In this document: positions 1 through 9,252 of the stretch, piece after piece | Layout: the number at the start of each line of letters is the position of its first letter | Position numbering within the stretch: the first letter of the stretch is position 1 | NCBI GenBank assembly: GCA_947259315.1 | Contig: CAMYLR010000006.1 | Span: forward strand, 180,452-244,451 | Direction: 5' to 3' | Source: an uncultured Gemmatimonadales bacterium | Lineage (GTDB): Bacteria > Gemmatimonadota > Gemmatimonadetes > JACCXV01 > JAHWKZ01 | Length of the DNA: 64,000 nt | Program-made: the position numbers and the translations under genes | The notes under the pieces: generated by a model | Database searches by the model: none | What the model was told of the DNA's origin: nothing | The model's input: only the letters and a program-made list of their open reading frames with translations

Positions 1-1186
1 TGACATCACCGTTGGGAGTGAAGATGAAGATCTCGTCTTTGTAGAGATCGATATGCAGGTATTCGAGAAACTCTTCGGGATCCGTCATGTCCTGTTGCCA
101 ATCCAGAATCTGACTGAACCACGCCAGCTGCTCGTCGAGCTGGGTCCCCGTCCGACCCTCCTTGTACTTCCAGTGCGCCGCGATTCCAACCTCTGCTGTC
201 CGATGCATGTCCCAAGTCCGGATCTGTATCTCGTACAGTGTTCCGCCTGGACCGAACACGGTCGTATGTAGTGACTGGTACATATTGGACTTCGGCGTGG
301 CGATATAGTCCTTGAAACGCTCGTGGACGGGCGTCCACAGCGTGTGAATCAATCCTAAGACGTGGTAGCAGTCGCGGACTGTCCTGGTAAGCACGCGAAT
401 AGCCAGGAGGTCGTAGATCCCCTCGTATGGTTTCTGTCGAGAGACCATCTTCTTTTGAATCGACCAGAGGTGCTTGGGCCGACCCGTCATCTCGGCCTCG
501 ATGCCGGCCTTCTCGAGCTCTTCCTCAAGCGGCTTTGCGATAGCGGCAATCATCCGTTCGCGTTCTTTCCGCTTCGCCTTGACCTGCTTGACCAACGAGC
601 GGTACGCGTCCGGCTCCAGGAATTTGAAAGAAAGGTCCTCCAACTCCCACCGGATCTTTGCCATTCCGAATCGATGGGCGAGCGGCGCATAGATGTCGCG
701 GGTCTCACCAGCGATTCTGAGCCTTTTCTCGGCTGGTAAGAACTCCAGCGTCCGCATGTTGTGCAGGCGATCCGCGAGCTTGATCATGATGATTCGGAAG
801 TCGCGAGCCATCGAGAGCAAGAGCTTGCGGTAATTCTCGACCTGGCGCTCTTCACGAGATCTGAACTTCAGGTGGCCGATCTTGGTCACGCCGTCGACGA
901 GCTGCGCGACATCATCACCGAAATCGGATTGGATCTCTTCGATCGTTGTGTCGGTGTCCTCGACGACATCGTGCAGCAGCGCGGCTGCGATCGTATGCGA
1001 GTCGACCAGATTCAGGTCGATGAGGATGCCCGCTATCTCTGTGGAGTGTGAGATGAAAGGATCGCCAGAAAGGCGCTTCTGACCACCGTGGGCGCACTCT
1101 CCAAAATCGTAGGCGCGCTCGATCAGCTGGAGATCTAGTCGCTCCGCATGTGGTTCGAGGGACTCAAGGAAGGAGTCTTTATCCAT
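1..1186 (-). CDS. rel: Bifunctional (p)ppGpp synthetase/hydrolase, 3' end outside window
   Basis: Rel/SpoT-type enzyme that makes and degrades the stringent-response alarmone (p)ppGpp in the cytoplasm. I translated 395 codons from the ATG at 1186; the frame is still open at base 1, so the C-terminal part is missing. Seen: an intact hydrolase HD motif HDVVEDT (residues 72-78), the synthetase motif RFKD (290-293, the RxKD form typical of bifunctional Rel enzymes), a PKSNMYQSLH stretch just after it, and EIQIRT near 319-324. The TGS domain begins near residue 386 and is cut. The family norm is about 700-780 residues, so roughly half is visible. Both active sites look complete, so it is probably bifunctional rather than a degenerate RelA. 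It lies 19 bases downstream of a small unknown gene and probably shares its promoter. Confidence 0.95.
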   Translation of the reverse strand, partial: MDKDSFLESLEPHAERLDLQLIERAYDFGECAHGGQKRLSGDPFISHSTEIAGILIDLNLVDSHTIAAALLHDVVEDTDTTIEEIQSDFGDDVAQLVDGVTKIGHLKFRSREERQVENYRKLLLSMARDFRIIMIKLADRLHNMRTLEFLPAEKRLRIAGETRDIYAPLAHRFGMAKIRWELEDLSFKFLEPDAYRSLVKQVKAKRKERERMIAAIAKPLEEELEKAGIEAEMTGRPKHLWSIQKKMVSRQKPYEGIYDLLAIRVLTRTVRDCYHVLGLIHTLWTPVHERFKDYIATPKSNMYQSLHTTVFGPGGTLYEIQIRTWDMHRTAEVGIAAHWKYKEGRTGTQLDEQLAWFSQILDWQQDMTDPEEFLEYLHIDLYKDEIFIFTPNGDV

Positions 1187-1205
1187 GGTAGCAGCGTGCC
1201 CGTTC

Positions 1206-1559
1206 TCATTTCACCGAGAACTCGACCAGTTTCTCTTGTTCGTTCCATTGCGCCTCGTGGTTTCTGGCCTTCCTGATCTTGATTCCACAGGCATCCAGAA
1301 ACTGAGCCCCAGAAACGTAGAAGCGTCGGCCCCCCTGAGGGGACGGTCTCAGCTTGTATGTGGCGCGGGTCGCCCTGACGCGTGGTCTGATCCCCACCTT
1401 GCCGCCTTGTCGGTCGTAGAGAAGCTCGACGAACCCGGCTTTGCCCAACCAGCGATTGCGCACGCCCGGGCTAATCGACAGGTCACCGTTTCTGAGAATC
1501 CGAACGGTCGTTTTCCCGGAGGATGGGCCTCGCTGCGGGAAGTAAGTCTTGAATCCCAT
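1206..1559 (-). CDS. Hypothetical protein, small and basic
   Basis: 117-residue protein that I do not recognise. A GGGAG ribosome site sits 6 bases before the ATG at 1559, which supports this start. The N-terminal third contains a VRILRNGDLSISPG stretch, faintly like AbrB/SpoVT swapped-hairpin DNA-binding domains, followed by WLGKAGFVELLYDRQ. The rest is rich in Arg and Lys with few acidic residues and ends in a charged tail. There is no signal peptide, membrane segment or cysteine cluster. It sits between radC and rel, 19 bases ahead of rel, and an A+T-rich promoter candidate lies just upstream. An AbrB-like regulator is possible but not shown; no function is assigned. Confidence 0.6.
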   Translation of the reverse strand: MGFKTYFPQRGPSSGKTTVRILRNGDLSISPGVRNRWLGKAGFVELLYDRQGGKVGIRPRVRATRATYKLRPSPQGGRRFYVSGAQFLDACGIKIRKARNHEAQWNEQEKLVEFSVK

Positions 1560-1614
1560 ACCAGACTCCCAAGCGTATGACGTAAAGGACCATTGAATAA
1601 AACGTAACCTTATT

Positions 1615-1642
1615 AATATAACCAGATTCAGCCGCTGACCAA
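1615..1642 (-). promoter_or_regulatory. Candidate sigma70-type promoter for hypothetical-rel
   Basis: On the minus strand TTGGTC (1637-1642) and TATATT (1615-1620) are separated by 16 bases, inside the only A+T-rich gap of this neighbourhood (about 1580-1625). The start codon at 1559 lies about 55 bases downstream. This would drive the small unknown gene and rel separately from radC, which ends at 1653. Inferred from sequence only. Confidence 0.45.
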
Positions 1643-1652
1643 AGTACCGGGT

Positions 1653-2342
1653 CTAGATGAGACCAGCGTCCTTGAATGAGAAATAGGAATCAGCTCCTAC
1701 AATCACATGATCATGGAGAGGGATATCGAGCAACTGGCCGGCCTCGGCGAGAACGCGCGTGACCTCACGATCTTCGCGACTCGGCGATGGGTCCCCGGAT
1801 GGGTGATTGTGAGCGATGACCAAACTCGCCGCCGAGCATGCCATTGCTGGCTTGAACACCTCTCGCGGGTGGACGATGCTCGCGCTCAAGGAGCCCACCG
1901 ATACCGTCACTTCACTCAGTAGCTCGTTGCGCGTGTTTAGACACAGTGCCACGAACCGCTCGCGCTCGCGATCCCTGAGCTCGAGCGCCAGGTGACGCCA
2001 AACCGCGCGTGGCGTGGCCAACATGGGACATCGTGCCCGTCGCTCACGCTGAAACCGGCGTCCTATCTCGAGCGCCGCGATCACCCGCGAGGCGGTGGCA
2101 GCACCGATGCCCGGCGTGGTCGCCAGCTCGACCATCGTCTTTGACGCCAGCTGCCTTAGGCTGGGGCACGAGGCGACGATGTGCCGGGCGACGGCATCTG
2201 CCGGTCTCCCGCGGCCACCACTTCCGACCAAGAGCGTCAGCAGCTCGACGGTGGATAGCGCCGGAGCGCCCAACCGCTCGAGCCGTTCGCGAGGCCTATC
2301 CTCGGCTGGCCAATCTTTTATCGAGAGCAGGTCCGCTGTCAC
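1653..2342 (-). CDS. radC: RadC family JAB/MPN-domain protein (UPF0758)
   Basis: 229-residue RadC-like protein of normal length. A helix-hairpin-helix (TTPGIGAATASRV, about residues 75-87) precedes a JAMM-type metalloprotein domain. The motif EVFKPAM near 161-167 and HNHPSGDPSPSRED (H178, H180, D191) give the predicted zinc ligands. The start is GTG at 2342. Despite its name, family members are not established DNA repair enzymes; a deubiquitinase-like fold with unknown substrate is all that is known. The gene lies 41 bases downstream of rho and 93 bases upstream of the next gene, which appears to have its own promoter. Confidence 0.92.
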   Translation of the reverse strand: MTADLLSIKDWPAEDRPRERLERLGAPALSTVELLTLLVGSGGRGRPADAVARHIVASCPSLRQLASKTMVELATTPGIGAATASRVIAALEIGRRFQRERRARCPMLATPRAVWRHLALELRDRERERFVALCLNTRNELLSEVTVSVGSLSASIVHPREVFKPAMACSAASLVIAHNHPSGDPSPSREDREVTRVLAEAGQLLDIPLHDHVIVGADSYFSFKDAGLI

Positions 2343-2383
2343 GCGGACAGGTCTTGCAAGGCGGGGGCCGGGCTAAACGGGGT

Positions 2384-3526
2384 TCAGCCCGACATGCTGG
2401 CGATCAGCTCGGCGTTCGAATCGGTGTTCCGGATCTTGTCGATCAAGAACTCCGCCGCTTCGGTCGTGCGCATCTCTGATAGGAACCGTCGCAACATCTG
2501 TAGCCGCTCGAGATTCTCTTTGGCGTACAGCAACTCTTCCTTGCGAGTACCGCTGGCCGTAACGTCTATCGCTGGCCAAATGCGTTGGTCAGCGAGCTCC
2601 CTCGACAGGACAATCTCCGCGTTGCCTGTGCCTTTGAACTCCTCGAATATGACTTCGTCTGCACGGCTGCCCGTGTCGATCAGAGCAGTCGCTACGATCG
2701 TCAGACTTCCACCGCGATCACCGACTACCTTTCTGGCCGAGCCAAAAAACCGCTTCGGCGCGTCGAGCGCGCCAGCTTCGATACCACCTGAAAGAGTGCG
2801 CCCGCTTGAACGCTCAATCGAGTTGTGCGCCCTGGCCAAACGGGTGATCGAGTCCAACACCAAGACGACGTCCTTTCCTGATTCGACCAATCGCCGGGCG
2901 CGCTCCAAAGCCATCTCGGCCACCTGCACGTGGCGATTCGGCGGAAAATCGAACGAGGAAGCCACCGTCTCTCCCCTCCCTAGGGATTCGACCATGCGCT
3001 CCATCTCAGTCACCTCTTCAGGCCGCTCATCCACGAGCAACACGATCAGCTCCGCGTCCGGATCGTTCGTCACCACTCCGCGCATAACCGCCTGCAACAG
3101 CATCGTTTTTCCGGCTTTGGACGGCGCCACGATGAGCGCTCGCTGGCCCTTACCGAGCGGAACGATGAGATCGAGGATGCGGTTTGTGATTCCGGCGCCA
3201 TTCTGAAGACTGTCATAGGATTTGTCCGAGAGCTCCAACCGCAGTCTTTCATCAGGATGCGAGGCGCGTAGCTTCTTGAAGTGAGGCCTTGAGCGTGCTT
3301 GATCTGGCGGTTCACCGTTCACCGAGGTGACCGTCGTAAGTGGTGGGAGTTTTCCTTTGCCAGGAGGCTTGCCGATCTCCCCGTCCACGGCGTCACCTTT
3401 GCGCAAGCCATACCGTTCGATCAGGCGAGCTGGCACGTAAACGTCATCGTCTCCGGGTAGATAGGAGTTCCCGAAACGACGCAGGACTCCGGCCCCCCCC
3501 GAAAGACGCTCGAGCACTCCGATCAT
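2384..3526 (-). CDS. rho: Transcription termination factor Rho
   Basis: Hexameric RNA-dependent ATPase that ends transcription. I chose the ATG at 3526 because GGAGG lies 6 bases upstream (3533-3537); an in-frame ATG at 3568 would add 14 residues with no site. From 3526 the protein has 380 residues, short for the family but without a missing core. Seen: an N-terminal RNA-binding domain with GAGVLRRFGNSYLPGDDDVYV-like primary site (residues 11-31; shown in part), Walker A APSKAGKT (134-141), Walker B ending in VLVLDS, and the C-terminal Q/R-loop region. A G8 run on the coding strand falls in codons 9-12. secA lies upstream and its stop is about 60 bases away. Confidence 0.96.
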   Translation of the reverse strand: MIGVLERLSGGAGVLRRFGNSYLPGDDDVYVPARLIERYGLRKGDAVDGEIGKPPGKGKLPPLTTVTSVNGEPPDQARSRPHFKKLRASHPDERLRLELSDKSYDSLQNGAGITNRILDLIVPLGKGQRALIVAPSKAGKTMLLQAVMRGVVTNDPDAELIVLLVDERPEEVTEMERMVESLGRGETVASSFDFPPNRHVQVAEMALERARRLVESGKDVVLVLDSITRLARAHNSIERSSGRTLSGGIEAGALDAPKRFFGSARKVVGDRGGSLTIVATALIDTGSRADEVIFEEFKGTGNAEIVLSRELADQRIWPAIDVTASGTRKEELLYAKENLERLQMLRRFLSEMRTTEAAEFLIDKIRNTDSNAELIASMSG

Positions 3527-3584
3527 CGTTGTCCTCCGATTGGAAATGGCGCGCGGTGCTGGCCGCACACGGCTGACCGCGTAA

Positions 3585-6500
3585 TCACCGTCCGTGACAC
3601 TTCTTGAATTTCTTTCCGCTACCGCACGGACACGGATCGTTGCGCCCTACTTTTTCGCCGTCCCGCACGTATTGGGCAGCAACGGGCTGGCCTTCAGCCG
3701 TCTCCACACCTGCCGACGTCCGCGTCGCCGGCGAGACCGCGGCTGCAGTCTCAGCCATTGCCGGGGCAGCAGCATGGAGTGCCACCTGCTGTCGCTGAAG
3801 CCGCTCGCGCCGGCGCCGGTCCTCCGCTGACATCTGGCCCGGCTCGACGAGCTGTACCCGATATAGAAGCGCCGAAGCGCTGCTTCTCAGGTCGTCCATC
3901 ATCTCGACGAACATCTCGAATGCTTCTTTCTTGTACTCGATCAACGGGTCGCGTTGCCCCCACGCCCGATATCCGATCCCGGTGCGAAGCTGATCGAGTT
4001 CGTACAGATGATCGCGCCACTTCTCATCGATCGTTCGCAAAAGGATCTGTCGGACGATCATCTCGGCGCGCTCAGGTTCCCAGTCTTCGACTCGTCGGTC
4101 GAACGCGACGTCCAAGTCGGATTGTATTCGCTCTAGCAGATCATCGTAGGTAGTCGGTAGCGAGGTATCTTCGTTTTCGTCCGGGGGCTCCGAACCATCA
4201 ACCAGCGCATCGATCCACTCGAAGGGCAGCAGGAACGTACGCATCAGGTCTTCCTTGAGTCCTGGCAAGTCCCATGCCTCAGCATACCCGTCGGGGTCCA
4301 CGTACTCGTGGAGTTTCTCCTCTGCGGCCCCGGCGACGATTTCGCGCGCCTCCTCAAAAACCGTTTCCCGATCGCCGTCGAGCGCGCGTAGCCGCATATC
4401 GTAGATGACCTCGCGCTGCTTGTTCATTACATCATCGTAATCGAGCAACCGCTTGCGGATCTCAAAGTTGTTTATCTCGACCTTCTTCTGAGCCCGCTCG
4501 ATCGATTTGGTAACCAACGAGTGAGTGATCACCTCGCCTTCTTCGGCGCCGAGCTTGTCCATCACGGACGCGATTCGCTCAGAGCTGAAGAGCCTCATCA
4601 GGTCGTCTTCCAAGGAGAGAAAGAAACGGCTAGACCCAGGATCGCCCTGACGACCGGACCGGCCCCGGAGCTGCCGGTCGATGCGCCGTGCCTCGTGCCG
4701 CTCGGTACCAACGATGTAAAGCCCCCAAGGCATGTCTTCGGTCATTACGCGATCCAGCTCATCGTGAGAGACACCCTCGGGGAGCTCATCTTCGTGCACT
4801 TCTGGCCAGTCCCGAGGGACTATCCCCGGCCCGAGTTTGATGTCGGTGCCGCGTCCGGCCATGTTCGTGGCGATTGTAACCGCTCCCGGCTGGCCTGCTC
4901 TGGCCACGATCTCTGCTTCTCGCTGGTGGTGTTTGGCATTCAACACGCTGTGCGGCAGGTTGCGTCGTTTTAGCAGTCTCGAGAGGGTCTCCGATACTTC
5001 GACCGATGTCGTGCCAACGAGAACCGGCCGCCCGCGTTGGTGTTCGCGCTGGACCTCATCAACTATGGCGTTGTATTTCTCCCGCCGCGTCCGGTATACC
5101 AAGTCATCCGAATCTACCCGGCGCACTGGCTTATTCGTCGGGATCACGACCACATCCATCTTGTAGATCTCGTAGAACTCTCCCTCTTCTGTTTCGGCCG
5201 TCCCGGTCATTCCCGCCAGTTTGTCGTACATCCGGTAGTAGTTCTGAATGGTGACCGTAGCCAAGGTCTGGGTCTCGCCCTCGATCTTGACTCCCTCCTT
5301 GGCCTCGATCGCCTGATGCATTCCGTCTGAGTAACGCCGGCCCGGCATGAGCCTGCCCGTGAACGTGTCGACGATGACGACCTTGTCGTCCTGTACGACG
5401 TACTCGACATCCTTCTCGTAGAGAGCGTACGCCTTCAGGAGCTGGGCAATATTGTGAATCGTCTCGCTTTTTTCGGCGTAATCGCGCTCGAGCGCCACCC
5501 GGCGCTCATTCTTCGCTTGCTCGGAGAGTGAGATGTCTTCATCCACCTCATGCATCAACTGTGACAAATCCGGGACGATAAACAACTCAGGATCATTTGG
5601 GGCGACCTTTTCTCGACCCGCGTCGGTCAGGTGGGCGTCATGTCCCTTCTCATCCATCGCAAACAAGAGCGCTTCGTCGAGCTCGTGCACCCGCTTGTCA
5701 CGCATGAAGTCGTTTTCGACTCGCTGGACGAGCTTCTTGACCCCGGTCTCGTTGAGGACCTTCATCAACCGACGGTGTTTGGGCATGCCTCGTTGTGCTT
5801 GAAACAGTTTGATACCCGCTTCGTAAGCAGGGTCTTCATCACCATCCTCGTCGCCATCTCCATCGAGCAATCGCTCGGCGTCCGCAACCAGTTCGCTCAC
5901 CACACGTGTCTGATCACGAACGAGTCTCTCGACCATTGGCTTTAGCTTACCGAAAGTCGACGACGTGTCTTGTTGTGTGGGTCCGGAAATAATGAGCGGC
6001 GTGCGTGCCTCGTCGATGAGCACCGAGTCAACTTCATCGATGATCGCAAAGTGATGACCACGCTGGACGCGCCCCTCGGGGGTAACAGCCATGTTATCGC
6101 GCAGGTAGTCGAAGCCAAACTGGTTGTTCGTGCCGTAGGTAACATCACATTGATAGGCTGCGCGGCGATCTTCTTGGTCCATACCGTCCTGGATCACCCC
6201 AACGGTAAGCCCCAACCAGCGGAGGATTTCCGCCACCCAATCAGAGTCACGGCGAGCTAGATAGTCGTTGACAGTTACTAGATGTGCGCCCTTACCCTCG
6301 AGAGCGTTTAGGTACAGCGGCAAGACTGCAACCAACGTCTTGCCCTCGCCGGTCGCCATCTCGGCGATTTTCCCTTCGTGAAGCACGACGCCACCGAATA
6401 ACTGGACGTCATACGGCACCATGTCCCACTCGAACTCTTGGCCAGTCACTTCCCAGGTTCGACCCAGGTTCCGGCGACACGCCTCCTTGACGACCGCAAA

Positions 6501-6707
6501 TGCCTCGGTCAGTATGTCATCGAGCTCCTCGCCTTCATCAAGCCGGCGGCGAAACTCGTCGGTTTTTGCTTGAACTTGTTCGTCGGAGAGCGACGCCAGC
6601 GATTCGGCGAGCTCGTTTGTCTCTTCGATAATCGGCCATAGCCGTTTTCGCTCGCGGGCATGCTTATCCCCGACGAACATCTTTAGCATCGATTGTAGAA
6701 CCACCAA
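3585..6707 (-). CDS. secA: Preprotein translocase ATPase SecA
   Basis: Motor ATPase that pushes unfolded preproteins through SecYEG. 1040 residues from a GTG start at 6707, with AGAGG 6 bases upstream; an ATG six codons in (MLKMF) is an alternative. Seen: Walker A ATGEGKT (about 118-124), the Walker B/DEAD region IDEVDSVLIDEARTP, and a C-terminal zinc-binding SEC-C tail CPCGSGKKFKKCH that normally contacts SecB or ribosomes. The protein is about 140 residues longer than the E. coli form. The extra length is largely in the region between the first nucleotide-binding domain and its return, and includes an acidic GDGDEDGDEDP run. Enlarged middle regions occur in Bacteroidetes-type and related SecA proteins. 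secD and secF lie further right in the window. Confidence 0.97.
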   Translation of the reverse strand: MVVLQSMLKMFVGDKHARERKRLWPIIEETNELAESLASLSDEQVQAKTDEFRRRLDEGEELDDILTEAFAVVKEACRRNLGRTWEVTGQEFEWDMVPYDVQLFGGVVLHEGKIAEMATGEGKTLVAVLPLYLNALEGKGAHLVTVNDYLARRDSDWVAEILRWLGLTVGVIQDGMDQEDRRAAYQCDVTYGTNNQFGFDYLRDNMAVTPEGRVQRGHHFAIIDEVDSVLIDEARTPLIISGPTQQDTSSTFGKLKPMVERLVRDQTRVVSELVADAERLLDGDGDEDGDEDPAYEAGIKLFQAQRGMPKHRRLMKVLNETGVKKLVQRVENDFMRDKRVHELDEALLFAMDEKGHDAHLTDAGREKVAPNDPELFIVPDLSQLMHEVDEDISLSEQAKNERRVALERDYAEKSETIHNIAQLLKAYALYEKDVEYVVQDDKVVIVDTFTGRLMPGRRYSDGMHQAIEAKEGVKIEGETQTLATVTIQNYYRMYDKLAGMTGTAETEEGEFYEIYKMDVVVIPTNKPVRRVDSDDLVYRTRREKYNAIVDEVQREHQRGRPVLVGTTSVEVSETLSRLLKRRNLPHSVLNAKHHQREAEIVARAGQPGAVTIATNMAGRGTDIKLGPGIVPRDWPEVHEDELPEGVSHDELDRVMTEDMPWGLYIVGTERHEARRIDRQLRGRSGRQGDPGSSRFFLSLEDDLMRLFSSERIASVMDKLGAEEGEVITHSLVTKSIERAQKKVEINNFEIRKRLLDYDDVMNKQREVIYDMRLRALDGDRETVFEEAREIVAGAAEEKLHEYVDPDGYAEAWDLPGLKEDLMRTFLLPFEWIDALVDGSEPPDENEDTSLPTTYDDLLERIQSDLDVAFDRRVEDWEPERAEMIVRQILLRTIDEKWRDHLYELDQLRTGIGYRAWGQRDPLIEYKKEAFEMFVEMMDDLRSSASALLYRVQLVEPGQMSAEDRRRRERLQRQQVALHAAAPAMAETAAAVSPATRTSAGVETAEGQPVAAQYVRDGEKVGRNDPCPCGSGKKFKKCHGR

Positions 6708-6838
6708 AAACCTCTTTGTGCTACGAAGCCTTGCGCGACGAATCTGCCAAGCAGGCGATAAAGACCTGGCCTTGGCGCCCGGCGCGCGGTTTACCTAGAG
6801 CTTCGGTTGGGCGGGGTATTGCCGGTAGAAAAATCAAT

Positions 6839-7486
6839 CTAGGCCTTTTCCGTCCCAGGATCAACGTGAACCGGGCCTTCGCTCCGGTAGAGGCCATGTT
6901 CCAGGATGTAAGCCTCAACAGCTGGTGGCACCCAGTAACGAATCGATCGTCCACGCCTTACCCGGTCTCGAATCTGGCTCGACGAGATTTCGAGGGCCGG
7001 CACCGTCACCGGAGTGTACCCGTCCGCTAGCGGGGAGTCCGGTAAAGGACCCGGTACCGCCGAACCACCTCGCGATGTCACGACTACCTGTGCTAGCCCG
7101 GGAAGCAGCTCGATTCTATCCCACGCCGCCAACTCGGCCAGATTGTCGAGACCCATTATCACGTGCCACCGGGTGTCCGGCTCGCGCTCCTTGAGCGCCA
7201 TCAACGTATCAACCGTGTACGAGACACCGCCGCGGTCGATCTCAATTCGATCGGCAACCAACCTGGCATCTCCAGCTACTGCCAATTCGGTCATCGTCGC
7301 TCGATCCCTCGGGCTCGCCTCGGCGTCTCCCTTGAATGCGTGCTGGAAGCTCGGCGTTAGCAGCACCTGGTCGAGGTCAAGCGACTCGCGCACGACATGG
7401 GCAACAATGAGATGCGCGACGTGCGGTGGGTTGAACGTACCCCCGAGGATTCCCTTTTGCTCTCCAGCGCCGGCGCTGTGACTCAC
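6839..7486 (-). CDS. nadD: Nicotinate-nucleotide adenylyltransferase
   Basis: Joins nicotinate mononucleotide to AMP from ATP to give deamido-NAD, the penultimate step of NAD synthesis. 215 residues, usual for NadD. The nucleotidyltransferase signature GGTFNPPHVAHL (about 15-26) and the second signature SSSQIRDRVRRG (about 168-179) are both present. The GTG start at 7486 overlaps the stop of the upstream bamD-like gene as GTGA, which fixes the start and implies coupled translation. The C-terminus has a short extension beyond the usual HGLY end. About 130 bases with no clear gene separate it from secA downstream. Confidence 0.94.
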   Translation of the reverse strand: MSHSAGAGEQKGILGGTFNPPHVAHLIVAHVVRESLDLDQVLLTPSFQHAFKGDAEASPRDRATMTELAVAGDARLVADRIEIDRGGVSYTVDTLMALKEREPDTRWHVIMGLDNLAELAAWDRIELLPGLAQVVVTSRGGSAVPGPLPDSPLADGYTPVTVPALEISSSQIRDRVRRGRSIRYWVPPAVEAYILEHGLYRSEGPVHVDPGTEKA

Positions 7487-8283
7487 CGGCCGTTGGTTTC
7501 CGTTTCGAGTTGTGCGGCTGACAACTCAGCCCCCCGGCACCCCGATGGGAGTCGATCATCGATCTCGGTCGCGGCGTCTGAATCCGGAAACGTGTCGAAC
7601 AGGAGGTCGTGCAGCTCGGACGCGCGGTCGCGGAGTCCCTGCTTGCAGAACGTCTCCGCCAGTAGTGCGTAGCTGGCGGGTAACCAATCCGAGTCGGGAT
7701 ATTTCTCAATCAAGTCTATGAGGTAGATCTCCGCTGCTTCATACCTCTTGTTGTCAAAGTAAAACTCGGCGTTCAAGTAGGTTTTCTCCGCTAGCTTGTT
7801 GCGCAGGCGTCGCCGTTTCTCTCTCGCCTCTTCGTCGAAGTCGCTACCCGGGTATTCGGTCATCAGGCGCTCGTACATATTGATCGCACGTTCCGTATCG
7901 CGCTGGTCGAGCTCCGGCCTCAGCGAAAGTCGCTCGTAGGATCTGCCAGCTTGGTACAGTGCCGCCGGCGCTTGGTCGCTACGCGGAAAATCGCGCTGGA
8001 AGCCGAGATACTCTTGGGCCGCGGTGACCCAGTCGTCGGTCCCATAGTACGCCTCCGCCGTAAGCCAGCGGGCATCCTCCACGCGCGAATCTTGAGGATA
8101 GTTGAAGCTAAAGGCCTGCAGCGCCGAGACAGCTTCGATGTAGTTCTGACGCTCGTAAAGATCGAGCGCTTGTGCGTATTGCTCGTCAGCCGACAGTACC
8201 CGATTCTCGTCGGTGGAAGCACAACCGTAGACAACAAGTATGAGGGCTACGCCAACCAGCCAACGTCGAGCGAGTGTGATCAC
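7483..8283 (-). CDS. bamD: BamD-like outer-membrane assembly lipoprotein
   Basis: 266-residue lipoprotein with a short signal peptide ending in a lipobox VYGCAS (Cys about residue 21), followed by tetratricopeptide repeats across the body, including two EKYPDSDW / YPGSDF type turns typical of BamD/ComL. BamD docks on BamA and helps insert beta-barrels. The length fits BamD (about 245-280). It overlaps both neighbours by four bases (GTGA with nadD, ATGA with the upstream TPR lipoprotein), so the three form one unit. A generic TPR lipoprotein is the main alternative; the position of the lipobox and the repeat spacing favour BamD. Confidence 0.8.
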   Translation of the reverse strand: MITLARRWLVGVALILVVYGCASTDENRVLSADEQYAQALDLYERQNYIEAVSALQAFSFNYPQDSRVEDARWLTAEAYYGTDDWVTAAQEYLGFQRDFPRSDQAPAALYQAGRSYERLSLRPELDQRDTERAINMYERLMTEYPGSDFDEEAREKRRRLRNKLAEKTYLNAEFYFDNKRYEAAEIYLIDLIEKYPDSDWLPASYALLAETFCKQGLRDRASELHDLLFDTFPDSDAATEIDDRLPSGCRGAELSAAQLETETNGR

Positions 8284-9251
8284 TCCCGACCTTCTTCTTC
8301 ATCGAGTACCGACTCTGTATCGGATTCCAGGGGCATGCCAAATTCGAGTTGCTTGAGCCTGCGGTATGCGTCTATCGCAGGCCGTGACCGTAGGTCCTCA
8401 TCGTTATCCACAACTCGTCGATAGTACTCTATCGCGGCCTCCCGATTGCCAAACCGCTCGTGGAGCCGACCCGTCAAAAGCCGGGCTTCTCCGAGCCGGC
8501 TCGCCGGCTCACCCGTCTTGATCATCCTCTGCACGTTATCCATGGCGCGCACATAGTCCCCGTTCTCGAAAGCGCTTTGCGCCAGCCTCAGCGCGCATGC
8601 ACCAAGTCGGTAGCGCGCATCCTCGGACAGGGCGCCATCATCGCCGGCCTCTGACAGATAAGTCTCGAAATACGTGACTGCGGCAACGCAATTGCGCTTT
8701 CTGTCGAAAGCATCCCCCAGCCGGACGTACACGTCCGTTGGCGCACCGCCGGGGTCGAGCGACAGCCCAAGCAGGTAAGCGATCATCGCACGATCATAGT
8801 CGGGACGTAGGAAGGCAACGTCGCCGAGTACGTAGTGTAACCGACCGAGACTCATTGTCGGGTATTGCGCCTGGAGCCAGCCGATCGCTTGCAGTGCCGC
8901 AAAAGTGTCCCCGGTGGCGAGCCATCTCTCAGCGTGCAGATGGTACAGTGCCGCGATCGCGTCCCCGTAGTCGGATCGGCGTTCGATCAGATCGCGAAAC
9001 CGCTCGTCCGCACCATCGAAATCCTTTGCGGCCAGCGTCAACTCGGCTGCCTTGAGTCGCAACCCGAACGGTGCATCTGCTCCGGACTCGCTCAGTGCAA
9101 GCTCATACTCGACCCGCGCGTCGAGGTGCTCACCGAGAGCACTGTACCGATCGCCACGGGTCTCATATCGCTGGCCCTCATGCCCGCAGGCGGCAAGACA
9201 CACCGCCAACCAAACTCCAAGGCTCGCTACCTGCAGGCTGCCGGATCGCAT
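8280..9251 (-). CDS. TPR-repeat lipoprotein, periplasmic
   Basis: 323-residue protein with a signal peptide and lipobox LAACGHEG (Cys about residue 22). The rest is built from tetratricopeptide repeats (YETRGDRYSALGEHLDARVEY near the N-terminus, seen in shorter pieces, then several more to about residue 300) and ends in a very acidic tail. Such proteins are scaffolds; the partner cannot be read from the sequence. Its stop overlaps the start of the bamD-like gene (ATGA), so a role in outer-membrane assembly is a reasonable guess. DUF4254 lies just upstream with one base between stop and start. Confidence 0.75.
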   Translation of the reverse strand: MRSGSLQVASLGVWLAVCLAACGHEGQRYETRGDRYSALGEHLDARVEYELALSESGADAPFGLRLKAAELTLAAKDFDGADERFRDLIERRSDYGDAIAALYHLHAERWLATGDTFAALQAIGWLQAQYPTMSLGRLHYVLGDVAFLRPDYDRAMIAYLLGLSLDPGGAPTDVYVRLGDAFDRKRNCVAAVTYFETYLSEAGDDGALSEDARYRLGACALRLAQSAFENGDYVRAMDNVQRMIKTGEPASRLGEARLLTGRLHERFGNREAAIEYYRRVVDNDEDLRSRPAIDAYRRLKQLEFGMPLESDTESVLDEEEGRE

Positions 9252-9252
9252 C

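Noticed and set aside
3491..3500. C8 homopolymer at the rho 5' end as a phase-variation tract
   Set aside because: Eight bases in a GC-rich essential gene is not enough to suggest slippage control.
6708..6838. Gap between nadD and secA as a hidden RNA or gene
   Set aside because: No good hairpin, promoter pair or frame with a ribosome site stood out; nothing supportable.
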